Positions 1 through 6,801 of a stretch of DNA of 8,491 nt are shown one piece after another. Source of the DNA: Clostridiales bacterium (GTDB taxonomy: Bacteria > Bacillota > Clostridia > Christensenellales > Aristaeellaceae); NCBI GenBank assembly GCA_012522875.1, contig JAAYJP010000021.1:1-8491 (forward strand), written 5' to 3'. How positions within the stretch are numbered: position 1 is the stretch's first letter; the number at the start of each line of letters is the position of its first letter. Made by a program: the position numbers and the translations under genes. A model generated the notes under the pieces. It was not told where the DNA came from and made no database searches. It was given only the letters and a program-made list of their open reading frames with translations.

Positions 1-46
1 GGCATTGGCGTCTGGCGAAACTAATCCTCAAAGCAAAGGAGGCTGC

Positions 47-964
47 ATGCTGCCCACGGCACAAGATCCGCTCTATAGCGTCTATTTCGCTCCCAGGGGA
101 TATGCCCGGATGGTGCAACTGGGGCGTGGCATCGCCCAGAGGCATCTTACCGCCTTTGATAACCTCATAGGCGTCATCGGGGACGCGGGATCTGGCAAGA
201 GCCTGCTGATAAGGGGCATGTTTCCGGGATTGGAGTTAACCAACGATGACAACGGCGTAAATATCCGCCCGCTTCCGATTTTGGATCTGGATGAAACAGG
301 CTTTTACCAGGCCCATACCTACCACCTGGATGTACGGTTTGAGTCGGCCTTTACCCAGATCCCGCAGTTGGCGGAAGCGGTGCTGAAGGCACTGGAGTTG
401 GGAAAGCGTGTGATCATAGAGCATTTTGAGCTCATTTATCCCCTTTTACATATCAACGCTTCCCTGCTGATAGGCATAGGAGACGAAATAATTGTATGCC
501 GGCCAACCATCTTTGGACCTGAGCCCAATGATATTGCCCGTACGGTGTTTGCTTCCATCAAGTACAGGCGCATGGCCCATACGGCGGAAGATTTGACTGA
601 GCATGTGCTGTTGAGCCGCATAGTGGGTAAATACAGCCACGGGGATGTGCGCAGAGGATTCCTTCTGCGTTTTGACCGAGCTGTCGTGCTAGACATTCCG
701 GACATCCAGCGTGAAGTGCAGGAGATGATCAATCAAGACATGCCAATCGCCTACAAGGATGACCAGCACATCTACATCGGCAGCATCCTTCACCGCTGCA
801 CCGGGCCCCGCATGCATGTACCATCCACTGGAAAGGTGGAGAACTTTCGCTTTCTAAGCGGACTTCAGTATGACAATACAGATGAGAGTTACCTTTTGGT
901 GGGCCTGGTTGGCCAGGACGCACCGGAATTGGGGCAGGATCTAAACCGAATCCATGTTGAATAG
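47..964 (+). CDS. P-loop protein with AlaRS second-additional-domain-like C-terminus
   Basis: A 305-residue protein. Residues 45-52 (GDAGSGKS) form a Walker A motif after a hydrophobic strand (LIGVIG), so nucleotide binding is likely. The C-terminal half has two short stretches that resemble the editing/SAD domain of alanyl-tRNA synthetase: HTAEDL (H178) resembles the HTAxHL zinc motif, and C251-TGPRMH-VPSTGKVENF resembles the CGGTHVxNTGxIxxF motif. From memory this matches clostridial proteins annotated 'alanine-tRNA synthetase second additional domain-containing protein'; that is recall, not a search. The usual HxxxH is HxxxD here, and CxxxH is Cx5H, so zinc binding and deacylase activity are uncertain. 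The start at 47 is chosen over the in-frame TTG at 5 because AAAGGAGG (35-42) lies 4 nt upstream. The gene stands alone before a terminator. Substrate and biological role are unknown. Confidence 0.85.
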   Translation: MLPTAQDPLYSVYFAPRGYARMVQLGRGIAQRHLTAFDNLIGVIGDAGSGKSLLIRGMFPGLELTNDDNGVNIRPLPILDLDETGFYQAHTYHLDVRFESAFTQIPQLAEAVLKALELGKRVIIEHFELIYPLLHINASLLIGIGDEIIVCRPTIFGPEPNDIARTVFASIKYRRMAHTAEDLTEHVLLSRIVGKYSHGDVRRGFLLRFDRAVVLDIPDIQREVQEMINQDMPIAYKDDQHIYIGSILHRCTGPRMHVPSTGKVENFRFLSGLQYDNTDESYLLVGLVGQDAPELGQDLNRIHVE

Positions 965-982
965 TCGGATTTCGCGATAAAG

Positions 983-1014
983 GCGCCCGCCAAGGTTTGC
1001 GGCGGGTGCTTTTT
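983..1014 (+). terminator. Intrinsic terminator, possibly bidirectional
   Basis: Arms 983-991 (GCGCCCGCC) and 1001-1009 (GGCGGGTGC) pair over 9 bp with one G-U, around a 9-nt loop. TTTTT follows at 1010-1014. It lies 18 nt after the stop of the P-loop gene. It is also 11 nt beyond the stop of the converging MATE gene; on the minus strand the hairpin is followed by only CTTTATC, so it may end both transcripts but is stronger on the plus strand. Confidence 0.85.
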
Positions 1015-1019
1015 GGCTT

Positions 1020-2360
1020 CTACACAAGGTGATGCTTAAGCCAGCGGCCGCTCCGGAATCGCCAGATAAAGAGAATGCTTCGACCAATCCAGTCCAGATA
1101 CATTGCGTACCAGACGCCTCGGACCTGGAATCCCAAGACAGTGCCCAGAAGGATGGAAAACGCGACGCGGAGGAGCACCACGGTCAAGGATGCGGCATAC
1201 ATGACAAAGCGGTTGTCCCCGGCGGCGCGCAGGCTGTTTGGGAGGCCAAAGGCCGGGGCCCAGGATACAAAGGAAACACAGCAGTAGATGATGACAATCT
1301 CCCGGGTAATGGCTGTGGCTTCGGGACTCAAATGCAGCATGCCCACAATGGGGTCGATGAAGAGGATGACCAAGAGCCCCATGACTACCAGGGAAGCGGT
1401 GGTCAAGAGCAATAGGCGTCTTGCTGCGTCCTTTGCTTCCCGGGAGCGTCCCGCTCCCACACATTGGCTGACGATGGTGATTGTGGCAAGATTAATGGCA
1501 TTGGCTGGGATGCTGATATAGGTGGAGATGGTGTTGGCGGCGGCGTTTACCGCAATCATAGTGCTGGAGTATCCGGCGATAATGATGGCGATGATCACCT
1601 TGCTGGTAAGGAAGAAGACATTCTCAAGCCCGCTCGGCAGAGCCACAGTGAGAATGCGCCGGGCGATGTTGCGGTCAAAGCGGATGACAAAGGGGCGGCT
1701 GAAGTGGATGGGTATATGGATGTCCCGCAGAAAAAAAACCACCATTGCTGCCCCAATGGCGCGGGAGACAATGGTGGACATTCCCGCCCCCTGCACATCC
1801 ATGCGAAAAACGACAATAAACAAATAGTTCAGGGCGATTTTCGCCACATTCATCACCACGGATGTTGCCATGGACAGCTTGCTCAAGCCCTGGGCATACA
1901 AGAGGCCAATGCCGCCGTTGTAAAGCGCATAGGCTGGGTAGGACAAGGCGCATAGCAGGAAATACTGCCGGGCGTAGCCCATGATTTCGTGGTTTACCGC
2001 CGGATACACCAAGCCCAGGATGCCCTTGTTGAATATGATGGCAATGGCCCCGATGAAAAGCGAAATGGTTACCACCATGATGGCGGTCTGGTTGGCAGCG
2101 CCCTCAGCACCCAGGCGGTCCCGCTTGCCGATATACTGGGCCGCGATGATGGAGCCGCCGGCGCCCACCGCCATAAACACCTGCATGAGCAGGAGGTTTA
2201 GGTTATCCACCAGGGAAAAGGCGGACAGTGCGGATTCGCTGACACGGGAGAGAAGCATGGTGTCCACCAGCCCCACCAGCACGATCATGAACTGTTCAAA
2301 TATCAGCGGAATCAGAAGCCTTCTGATTTGCTTGGAGGAGAAAAGATTAAGCTCAGACAA
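1020..2360 (-). CDS. MATE family efflux transporter
   Basis: A 446-residue polytopic membrane protein, full length for the MATE family (about 12 transmembrane helices in two homologous six-helix halves). Family hallmarks are the N-terminal VDTMLLSRVSESALSA (about 32-47), GGSIIAAQYIGKRD (about 68-81), the equivalent second-half loop CVGAGRSREAKDAAR, and LRAAGDNRF near helix 10. MATE proteins export cationic drugs, metabolites or other solutes in exchange for Na+ or H+; the substrate and coupling ion cannot be read here. The start is a TTG preceded by GAGAGG (2371-2376 on the plus strand, 10 nt away); no ATG fits as well. It begins 45 nt after the rlmD-type gene on the same strand, with no obvious terminator between, so it is probably the last gene of the four-gene operon. 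Confidence 0.93.
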   Translation of the reverse strand: MSELNLFSSKQIRRLLIPLIFEQFMIVLVGLVDTMLLSRVSESALSAFSLVDNLNLLLMQVFMAVGAGGSIIAAQYIGKRDRLGAEGAANQTAIMVVTISLFIGAIAIIFNKGILGLVYPAVNHEIMGYARQYFLLCALSYPAYALYNGGIGLLYAQGLSKLSMATSVVMNVAKIALNYLFIVVFRMDVQGAGMSTIVSRAIGAAMVVFFLRDIHIPIHFSRPFVIRFDRNIARRILTVALPSGLENVFFLTSKVIIAIIIAGYSSTMIAVNAAANTISTYISIPANAINLATITIVSQCVGAGRSREAKDAARRLLLLTTASLVVMGLLVILFIDPIVGMLHLSPEATAITREIVIIYCCVSFVSWAPAFGLPNSLRAAGDNRFVMYAASLTVVLLRVAFSILLGTVLGFQVRGVWYAMYLDWIGRSILFIWRFRSGRWLKHHLV

Positions 2361-2405
2361 TTTCGTTCAACCTCTCAAACACTATTACGGTGCGGCTTGT
2401 TCGGA

Positions 2406-3791
2406 TCAGCTTGAGTGGATCCGTTCAAAGCTCATCACATTTTCCACTTGTGCGGTCTGGCAGAACATATCATAAGGCTGGCAAAGGGCAGCATGATAGC
2501 CAAGCGCGCCAAGCAGGGCTGCGTCCCGCGCCTGGCTTGCCGGGTGGCAGCTGATATAGATGATACGCCGGGGTTGGGCTTTGGCTATTGCCTTGAGCAC
2601 ATCAGAGTGGGCACCCTTGCGGGGCGGATCAAGGAAGACCACATCAGCGGCGAGGCCGGCTTCAAGCATTTGGGGGAGAAGGATTTCGGCTTCACCCAGG
2701 TGGAAAAAGGCATTGTCCGCATGGTTCCTCAGCGCGTTGCTCCGGGCGTTTTCCACCGACTCAATGGAAATCTCAATACCAATGGCGCGCTTGCACTGCC
2801 CTGCCGCCAGAAGCGTGATGGCCCCGGCACCGGAATACAAGTCCACCGCCGTGTCATCAGGCTGAAGATCAGCCCAAAGCAAGGCCCGTTCGTACATCCG
2901 CTGGCTGACTTTGCTGTTTACCTGGAAAAAAGACAGCGGCGACAGCTCAAAAGACAGCCCGCAGGCCCAGTCGACAAAGGACTTATCGCCATAAAGGCTT
3001 TGGCTGGTTTCACCCAGAATGACATTGTCACCCGTCGTTTGAAAGGTAAGGTGCAGAGAATGGAAGCGCGGTAAAGCATTCTGCAAACTTTTTATCAATT
3101 CCGGGGCATTGGGAAGGTGTTTTCCATTGATCGCCAAGGTGACCATGGCCTCATCCAGGGCATTCACCCGGGTAACTATATGGCGGATCAGGCCGCTGTT
3201 TTCCTCTTCATTGAAGGCTGCGATTCCCTGCTCCCGCATCCAGCCGGTCACAGCCCGTGTTGCGTCATCACAGGCCGGGTGGGCAATCAGGCAGGAGGTG
3301 ATGGGTACCAGCCGATGGCTGCGCGGTGCATAGTAGCCGGCATATGGCTGTCCTCCGATTTCCTGCACCGGCAGGGCGGTTTTATTGCGATAGCGCCACG
3401 GTTCATCAAGGCCCACAGCCGGGGGCACCGGCATTTTGATTTTTCCAACTCGCTGCATAGCTTCCTGGATTTGTTTGGATTTGTGGACCAGCTGTCCTTG
3501 ATAATCCAAGTGCTGAAGCGAGCAGCCTCCGCATCTGCCAAAATAGGAGCAAGGCGGTGCCACCCGATCTGGGCTGGGGGAGAGCACATCCAACAGCCTC
3601 CCAAATGCCAGTGATTTGGTGACCTTCTGTACCTGCGCCCTGACCGTCTCCCCAGGCAGGGCATAGGGGATAAAAAGAATCTGCCCCATTTCCCGGCAGA
3701 TTCCCTCTCCCTGTGCTCCCAGGGTGTCAATCCGGCAGGTGATTTCCTGGTTCTTACGCAGCGGGCCGCCAGGGGATGTTTGCAGCACCAT
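2406..3791 (-). CDS. rlmD: 23S rRNA (uracil-C5)-methyltransferase, RlmD/RumA type
   Basis: A 461-residue SAM-dependent RNA m5U methyltransferase, normal family length. An N-terminal TRAM domain spans about 10-72. The Fe-S cluster cysteines are C81, C87, C90 (CSYFGRCGGC) and C167, the same spacing as in E. coli RlmD. The C-terminal Rossmann domain has VDLYSGAGAITLLA (SAM loop, 317-330), SFFQVN (288-292), VFLDPPRKG (385-393), the catalytic cysteine C415 in YISCHPASQARD, and the likely general base E450. It methylates C5 of specific uridines in 23S rRNA (U1939 in E. coli; the single Bacillus enzyme RlmCD handles U747 and U1939), so exact targets are uncertain. The SCNP motif is SCHP here, and the usual DMFPxTxHVE is DMFCQTAQVE. 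The ATG has GGGAAGGA 9 nt upstream, inside the end of the VTC gene, only 2 nt after its stop. Confidence 0.94.
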   Translation of the reverse strand: MVLQTSPGGPLRKNQEITCRIDTLGAQGEGICREMGQILFIPYALPGETVRAQVQKVTKSLAFGRLLDVLSPSPDRVAPPCSYFGRCGGCSLQHLDYQGQLVHKSKQIQEAMQRVGKIKMPVPPAVGLDEPWRYRNKTALPVQEIGGQPYAGYYAPRSHRLVPITSCLIAHPACDDATRAVTGWMREQGIAAFNEEENSGLIRHIVTRVNALDEAMVTLAINGKHLPNAPELIKSLQNALPRFHSLHLTFQTTGDNVILGETSQSLYGDKSFVDWACGLSFELSPLSFFQVNSKVSQRMYERALLWADLQPDDTAVDLYSGAGAITLLAAGQCKRAIGIEISIESVENARSNALRNHADNAFFHLGEAEILLPQMLEAGLAADVVFLDPPRKGAHSDVLKAIAKAQPRRIIYISCHPASQARDAALLGALGYHAALCQPYDMFCQTAQVENVMSFERIHSS

Positions 3792-3793
3792 GG

Positions 3794-4498
3794 CTAAAAA
3801 TCCTTCCCTTCAAAGCGGCGGCACAGCACATACTTGGAGATGGCGCTGCGGGAGGACCACCCGGCGGCCAGACTCAGGATTTCGGCCAGGTAGTCCGGGA
3901 ATACCCGGTTGTACTTGACTTCCAGTATAACCTGGTCAGGGTTGGCGAGAGGGGAGATGGTGGGCAAGCGCGGGTTGAACAGGTCGTGAGAAAACAGCCC
4001 CGTTCGCAACTGCTTATCAAAGGTAATCCGGATATCCTCAGCCGGGTGCATATAGGCCTCCCGGATATAATCAACAATTACCGCGGGTTTCAGGAGGTTG
4101 ATGCGCATTTCCCGAAACACCTCCCTCAGCAAGCCGGAGGAGGTATTCTCCAGCCCGCTTGGGTCGCCCGTTACCAGTTGCTCGCACAAATCGCGCGTGA
4201 TGAGGGCCTGGCGTTTGGCGATGTAGCTGCCAAGCTTGCTCTTGCACTCCATACGGATGAAACTGTCGGACAGGTTATAGATGCGGATACGGTACTTATC
4301 CCTGTCACGGACACCTGCTACCTTATCCGCCAGGGCTTGGTCAAAGGCAGTATCGAAATAAAGCGAGCGGATGTGATACTCCGCGTTTTCGTCGGCATTT
4401 TCGTCTGGCGTCAGGAGGGCACCCAACAGCCGAGCCAGTATAAGATACTGGCTCTTGCTGATGTAATATTTCAGTTCGTGCCTGACTAGCGGGGCCAT
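3794..4498 (-). CDS. VTC-domain protein, polyphosphate polymerase-like
   Basis: A 234-residue soluble protein that is essentially a single VTC domain, the catalytic tunnel fold of yeast Vtc4, which makes polyphosphate from ATP. Visible hallmarks, in order, are RHELKYYI (6-13), SLYFDT (45-50), KYRIRIYN (68-75), MECKSK (83-88), VDYIREAY (142-149), RITFD (157-161), VILEVKYN (190-197) and SAISKYVLC (218-226). The basic residues K10, R70, R72, K86, R146, R157 and K222, with acidic E193, fall where the phosphate- and metal-binding residues of Vtc4 would be expected (inferred without an alignment). There is no SPX domain and no membrane helix, so membrane attachment would need a partner. The ATG lies 5 nt after the DUF4956 stop and has no Shine-Dalgarno sequence, which suggests translational coupling to that gene. 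Polyphosphate synthesis is inferred from family; another polyanion product is possible. Confidence 0.9.
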   Translation of the reverse strand: MAPLVRHELKYYISKSQYLILARLLGALLTPDENADENAEYHIRSLYFDTAFDQALADKVAGVRDRDKYRIRIYNLSDSFIRMECKSKLGSYIAKRQALITRDLCEQLVTGDPSGLENTSSGLLREVFREMRINLLKPAVIVDYIREAYMHPAEDIRITFDKQLRTGLFSHDLFNPRLPTISPLANPDQVILEVKYNRVFPDYLAEILSLAAGWSSRSAISKYVLCRRFEGKDF

Positions 4499-4503
4499 CT
4501 GCG

Positions 4504-5211
4504 TTAAATGGCGTTTTCGCCCTGGACGGTGACCAGGGTGGCGTCATAGACGCCGCGAATATCAAGCATATGGCTGACGATGTCTGCCCGCTGGCTTAAG
4601 CGCAGGTCTACCGTCATCTCAGCTCCGGCACGGGTGATGGTTTTGCTGCGCACCCGGTATGACTTAACGCCCCGGTGCAATTCAGCGTCAATTTCCTGTT
4701 CCACCGCCGGGTCATAATGGAGAACCAGCAGATAGTTTTCATTGGTACGCATCCGAACAAAGGAAAGGCCGATCATGATTGCGCTGATCAGCGCTACCAC
4801 AATCAGTGAAATTATATAGGAACGTGTGCCGATGAGGATGCCCATGGTGATAGTCCAGAACATATAGGCAGTGTCGATGGGATCTTTTACCGCGGTTCTG
4901 AAGCGCACGATGGACAGGGCACCCACCATGCCCATGGACAACGCTACATTTGAGCCAATTGCCATAACCACAGGGGATGTGACCAGGGTCAGCAGAATCA
5001 GCGTGGTTGAAAAAGACGGGTTGTACAGCACTCCCCGGTAGGTTTTCCGGTATACCAGGGAAATGATAATACCCGCGATAAGCGCGAAGAAAAGCACCTG
5101 GGCCACATCAAATGGTGTGAAACGGGCAAACTGCTCGCTCCACCAGTTGCTGAGCACGATGTCTGTTTTGGATGTGAGTTGCGTATCCGCCACCGTCGCG
5201 AGCATTGCCAT
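4504..5211 (-). CDS. DUF4956 membrane protein, partner of VTC-domain protein
   Basis: A 235-residue protein with a short N-terminal region and about four hydrophobic segments (roughly 36-53, 68-100, 114-128 and 132-152). The DUF4956 signature GALSIVRFRTAVKDP (97-111) is followed by DTAYMFWTITMGILIG. The C-terminal 158-233 is soluble and alternates strands and helices, possibly a small alpha/beta domain on the cytoplasmic face. No biochemical function is established for this family as far as I know. Families of this type are commonly found beside VTC-domain genes, as here. I infer that it anchors the VTC enzyme to the membrane or forms a conduit for its product. The ATG is supported by GGAGG 7 nt upstream (5219-5223 on the plus strand). 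It is the first gene of the operon, with a SigA-like promoter just upstream. Confidence 0.9.
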   Translation of the reverse strand: MAMLATVADTQLTSKTDIVLSNWWSEQFARFTPFDVAQVLFFALIAGIIISLVYRKTYRGVLYNPSFSTTLILLTLVTSPVVMAIGSNVALSMGMVGALSIVRFRTAVKDPIDTAYMFWTITMGILIGTRSYIISLIVVALISAIMIGLSFVRMRTNENYLLVLHYDPAVEQEIDAELHRGVKSYRVRSKTITRAGAEMTVDLRLSQRADIVSHMLDIRGVYDATLVTVQGENAI

Positions 5212-5249
5212 TTACTTGCCTCCATGATTTCCTCAGATTCCAATACCGT

Positions 5250-5277
5250 ATTATACATTAAAGGGCGGGAATAGCAA
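5250..5277 (-). promoter_or_regulatory. SigA-type promoter of the DUF4956-VTC-rlmD-MATE operon
   Basis: Read on the minus strand: -35 TTGCTA (5277-5272), a 16-nt spacer, and a perfect -10 TATAAT (5255-5250). A start near 5243 would give a leader of about 30 nt containing the GGAGG of the DUF4956 gene. The -35 box is weak (4 of 6), so activity may depend on other factors. It lies within the 9-mer GCTTGCTAT, which recurs at the divergent tRNA promoter. Confidence 0.65.
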
Positions 5278-5329
5278 GCCGAGGCATGGCGATTTAAGGG
5301 GACATTCCCTATCGGGCATTCGCTGGGGA

Positions 5330-5358
5330 TTGACATAAAACCAGACGCTTGCTATACT
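5330..5358 (+). promoter_or_regulatory. Strong SigA-type promoter for the tRNA-Ser pair
   Basis: -35 TTGACA (5330-5335), a 17-nt spacer, and -10 TATACT (5353-5358) make a near-consensus promoter. The predicted start near 5365 is about 26 nt before the first tRNA. A strong promoter is expected for a stable RNA operon. Confidence 0.85.
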
Positions 5359-5368
5359 GTGCAAGCGT
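5345..5368. repeat. 8-bp perfect inverted repeat flanking the -10 box
   Basis: ACGCTTGC (5345-5352) and GCAAGCGT (5361-5368) are exact reverse complements separated by the 8 nt TATACTGT, which contains the -10 hexamer. The right arm covers the expected transcription start. It could be an operator or a structure at the 5' end of the transcript; nothing here decides which. Confidence 0.7.
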
Positions 5369-5390
5369 TTCGCGGCGGCTGCGAAGCCTT

Positions 5391-5481
<91 letters not shown>

Positions 5482-5494
5482 TTGCCCCAATCGA

Positions 5495-5585
5495 GGAGAA
5501 GTACCCAAGTGGCCGAAGGGGCTCCCCTGCTAAGGGAGTAGACGGGTTACACCGTGCGAGAGTTCAAATCTCTCCTTCTCCGCCA
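5495..5585 (+). tRNA. tRNA-Ser (anticodon GCU)
   Basis: Acceptor arms GGAGAAG (5495-5501) and CTTCTCC (5575-5581) pair, then discriminator G and CCA (5583-5585). The anticodon stem CTCCC/GGGAG (5522-5526, 5534-5538) encloses CTGCTAA, giving anticodon GCT at 5529-5531, for AGC/AGU codons. The long variable arm (ACGG/CCGT around 5542-5555) and T loop TTCAAAT fit class II tRNA-Ser. It follows the first tRNA after 15 nt and is surely co-transcribed with it. Confidence 0.97.
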
Positions 5586-5587
5586 AG

Positions 5588-5626
5588 TCCCAGAAGATTC
5601 ATCGCTTCTGGGATTTTCCTTTTTTT
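5588..5626 (+). terminator. Intrinsic terminator of the tRNA operon
   Basis: Arms TCCCAGAAG (5588-5596) and CTTCTGGGA (5605-5613) pair perfectly over 9 bp around an 8-nt loop. They are followed by TTTTCCTTTTTTT (5614-5626), only 3 nt after the CCA of the second tRNA. Confidence 0.95.
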
Positions 5627-5669
5627 ATGCGAAATGTTGCGGATAGGTCCGGAGAAGAAGATAATCCGG

Positions 5670-5699
5670 TTGATTCAAAGTGGCATTTGTGCTTATATT
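5670..5699 (+). promoter_or_regulatory. Candidate promoter of the MBL-fold hydrolase gene
   Basis: TTGATT (5670-5675) and TATATT (5694-5699) are 18 nt apart, matching SigA boxes at 4 and 5 of 6 positions. The region follows the tRNA terminator, so the gene needs its own promoter. The predicted start would fall at or next to the ATG at 5706, implying little or no 5' leader. Confidence 0.4.
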
Positions 5700-5705
5700 G
5701 TTGGC

Positions 5706-6584
5706 ATGAGAAAAACGAAGGATCCGGTTGCGTTTCTACTGCTCCTGATGGTTCTGACGCTGGCATGGCCAATCATGTATGCTCAGTCGGCAGCAGGATC
5801 GTTTGAGATTCACTTCCTGGATGTGGGAAAGGCAGACGCTTTCATTGTCATCAGCGGAGATCAGGTACTGATGATTGATGGCGGAAACCCCAAAGACAGT
5901 GATTTCATCTATGCTTACCTGAAGGACACATTGGCCATAGATCACATAGACTATATGGTGAGTACCCATCCCCACAAGGATCATGTGGGCGGATTATCCG
6001 GTGCGCTCAACGCCGCCACAGTCGGACAGGTCTTTACGCCCGTGGTGGAATATGACAAGAAGCCATTCAATTCCTTCCTGAAATATATCAACGAATACGA
6101 AAAGGAGCTTCAGATCCCAAACCCTGGCGATACTTATCCTTTGGGTGAGGCGACTTTCCAGTTCCTAACCCCTCTCAGGGATGATTATCAGGAGGTGAAT
6201 GATCTCTCCCTGGTAATTCGGATTGTGTATGGGAATACTTCCTTTCTATTCATGGGAGATGCGGAGTTGAGCGCCGAGGCGGACCTTATCATGGCAAGCC
6301 ACGCCAAACGGTTTGACCTTAAGTCAACGCTCCTGAAGATTGGCCACCATGGGGGCGATACGTCCACCTCCTTTGCTCTTCTTCAGGAAGTCCAGCCGCG
6401 CTACGCGGTGCTGACCGTCGATGGGGATAAAGACGATGGGCTCCCCTCTCCATATACTATGAAGCGGCTTGACACGGCGGGCGTAAAAGTCTTCAGAAGC
6501 GATGTGCACGGACACATTGTTTGCTATAGCGATGGAGAAACTCTCAGGTTTGTAGCACAGAAGAGCGTTCCAGGGGGCGGCTGA
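5706..6584 (+). CDS. Exported MBL-fold hydrolase, ComEC C-terminal type
   Basis: A 292-residue metallo-beta-lactamase-fold protein resembling the extracellular C-terminal domain of ComEC/Rec2, but stand-alone. Residues 1-28 look like a signal peptide: basic MRKTK, a leucine-rich core to about 21, then a possible cleavage site near MYAQSAAG. The fold motifs are FLDVGKADA (37-45), MIDGG (56-60), the metal motif STHPHKDHVGG with H88, H90, D92 and H93, FMGDAE (D185), and KIGHHGGDTSTS (H214, H215). Family members hydrolyse phosphodiester or related bonds; secreted ComEC-like forms may be nucleases, but the substrate is unknown. No competence genes are nearby. The start is uncertain: no candidate has a Shine-Dalgarno sequence. 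The ATG at 5706 gives the best signal peptide; the ATG at 5634 would add 24 residues. The open frame continuing further upstream through the tRNAs is not coding. Confidence 0.88.
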   Translation: MRKTKDPVAFLLLLMVLTLAWPIMYAQSAAGSFEIHFLDVGKADAFIVISGDQVLMIDGGNPKDSDFIYAYLKDTLAIDHIDYMVSTHPHKDHVGGLSGALNAATVGQVFTPVVEYDKKPFNSFLKYINEYEKELQIPNPGDTYPLGEATFQFLTPLRDDYQEVNDLSLVIRIVYGNTSFLFMGDAELSAEADLIMASHAKRFDLKSTLLKIGHHGGDTSTSFALLQEVQPRYAVLTVDGDKDDGLPSPYTMKRLDTAGVKVFRSDVHGHIVCYSDGETLRFVAQKSVPGGG

Positions 6585-6625
6585 TGCGGGGGAAATCACA
6601 GTTGTAACTTCCCGCATGGGGAAGT
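6584..6625 (+). repeat. Two overlapping, mutually exclusive hairpins after the MBL gene
   Basis: ATGCGGG (6584-6590) can pair with CCCGCAT (6611-6617), or ACTTCCC (6607-6613) can pair with GGGAAGT (6619-6625); the two pairings share bases. Neither is followed by a T run, so a standard terminator is unlikely. They may be a 3' end structure. The remaining stretch to 6760 shows no convincing gene. Confidence 0.4.
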
Positions 6626-6760
6626 CAGCGGAAGTTTGCGGGCGCGGGGTGGTGCGGATGCCCGAACAGATTGGAAATGGGGGAGCGGCCGCCTGGCTAT
6701 GGTGGAAAGTGCGCTTATGGATATGCCTAGGGCAGGCCAAAAAGGTGTGAAAACCCATAG

Positions 6761-6780
6761 AAAAACCGGCGAAAGCCGGT
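6761..6780 (-). terminator. Intrinsic terminator of the sepF-divIVA operon
   Basis: Read on the minus strand, ACCGGC-TTTC-GCCGGT forms a 6-bp stem with a 4-nt loop (6780-6765) and is followed by TTTTT. It lies 21 nt past the divIVA stop. On the plus strand there is no T run, so it is not a terminator for the MBL gene. Confidence 0.8.
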
Positions 6781-6801
6781 GATGTTTATCATGCCCGTTG
6801 C

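Noticed and set aside
2415..3074. 219-codon open frame on the plus strand
   Set aside because: It is antisense to the rlmD-type gene, whose catalytic motifs lie in this stretch.
3776..4489. 237-codon open frame on the plus strand
   Set aside because: It is antisense to the VTC gene, whose protein has recognisable motifs along its full length; the opposite frame has none.
6324..6758. 144-codon open frame on the minus strand
   Set aside because: It mostly overlaps the end of the MBL gene in antisense; composition is irregular and there is no family signature.
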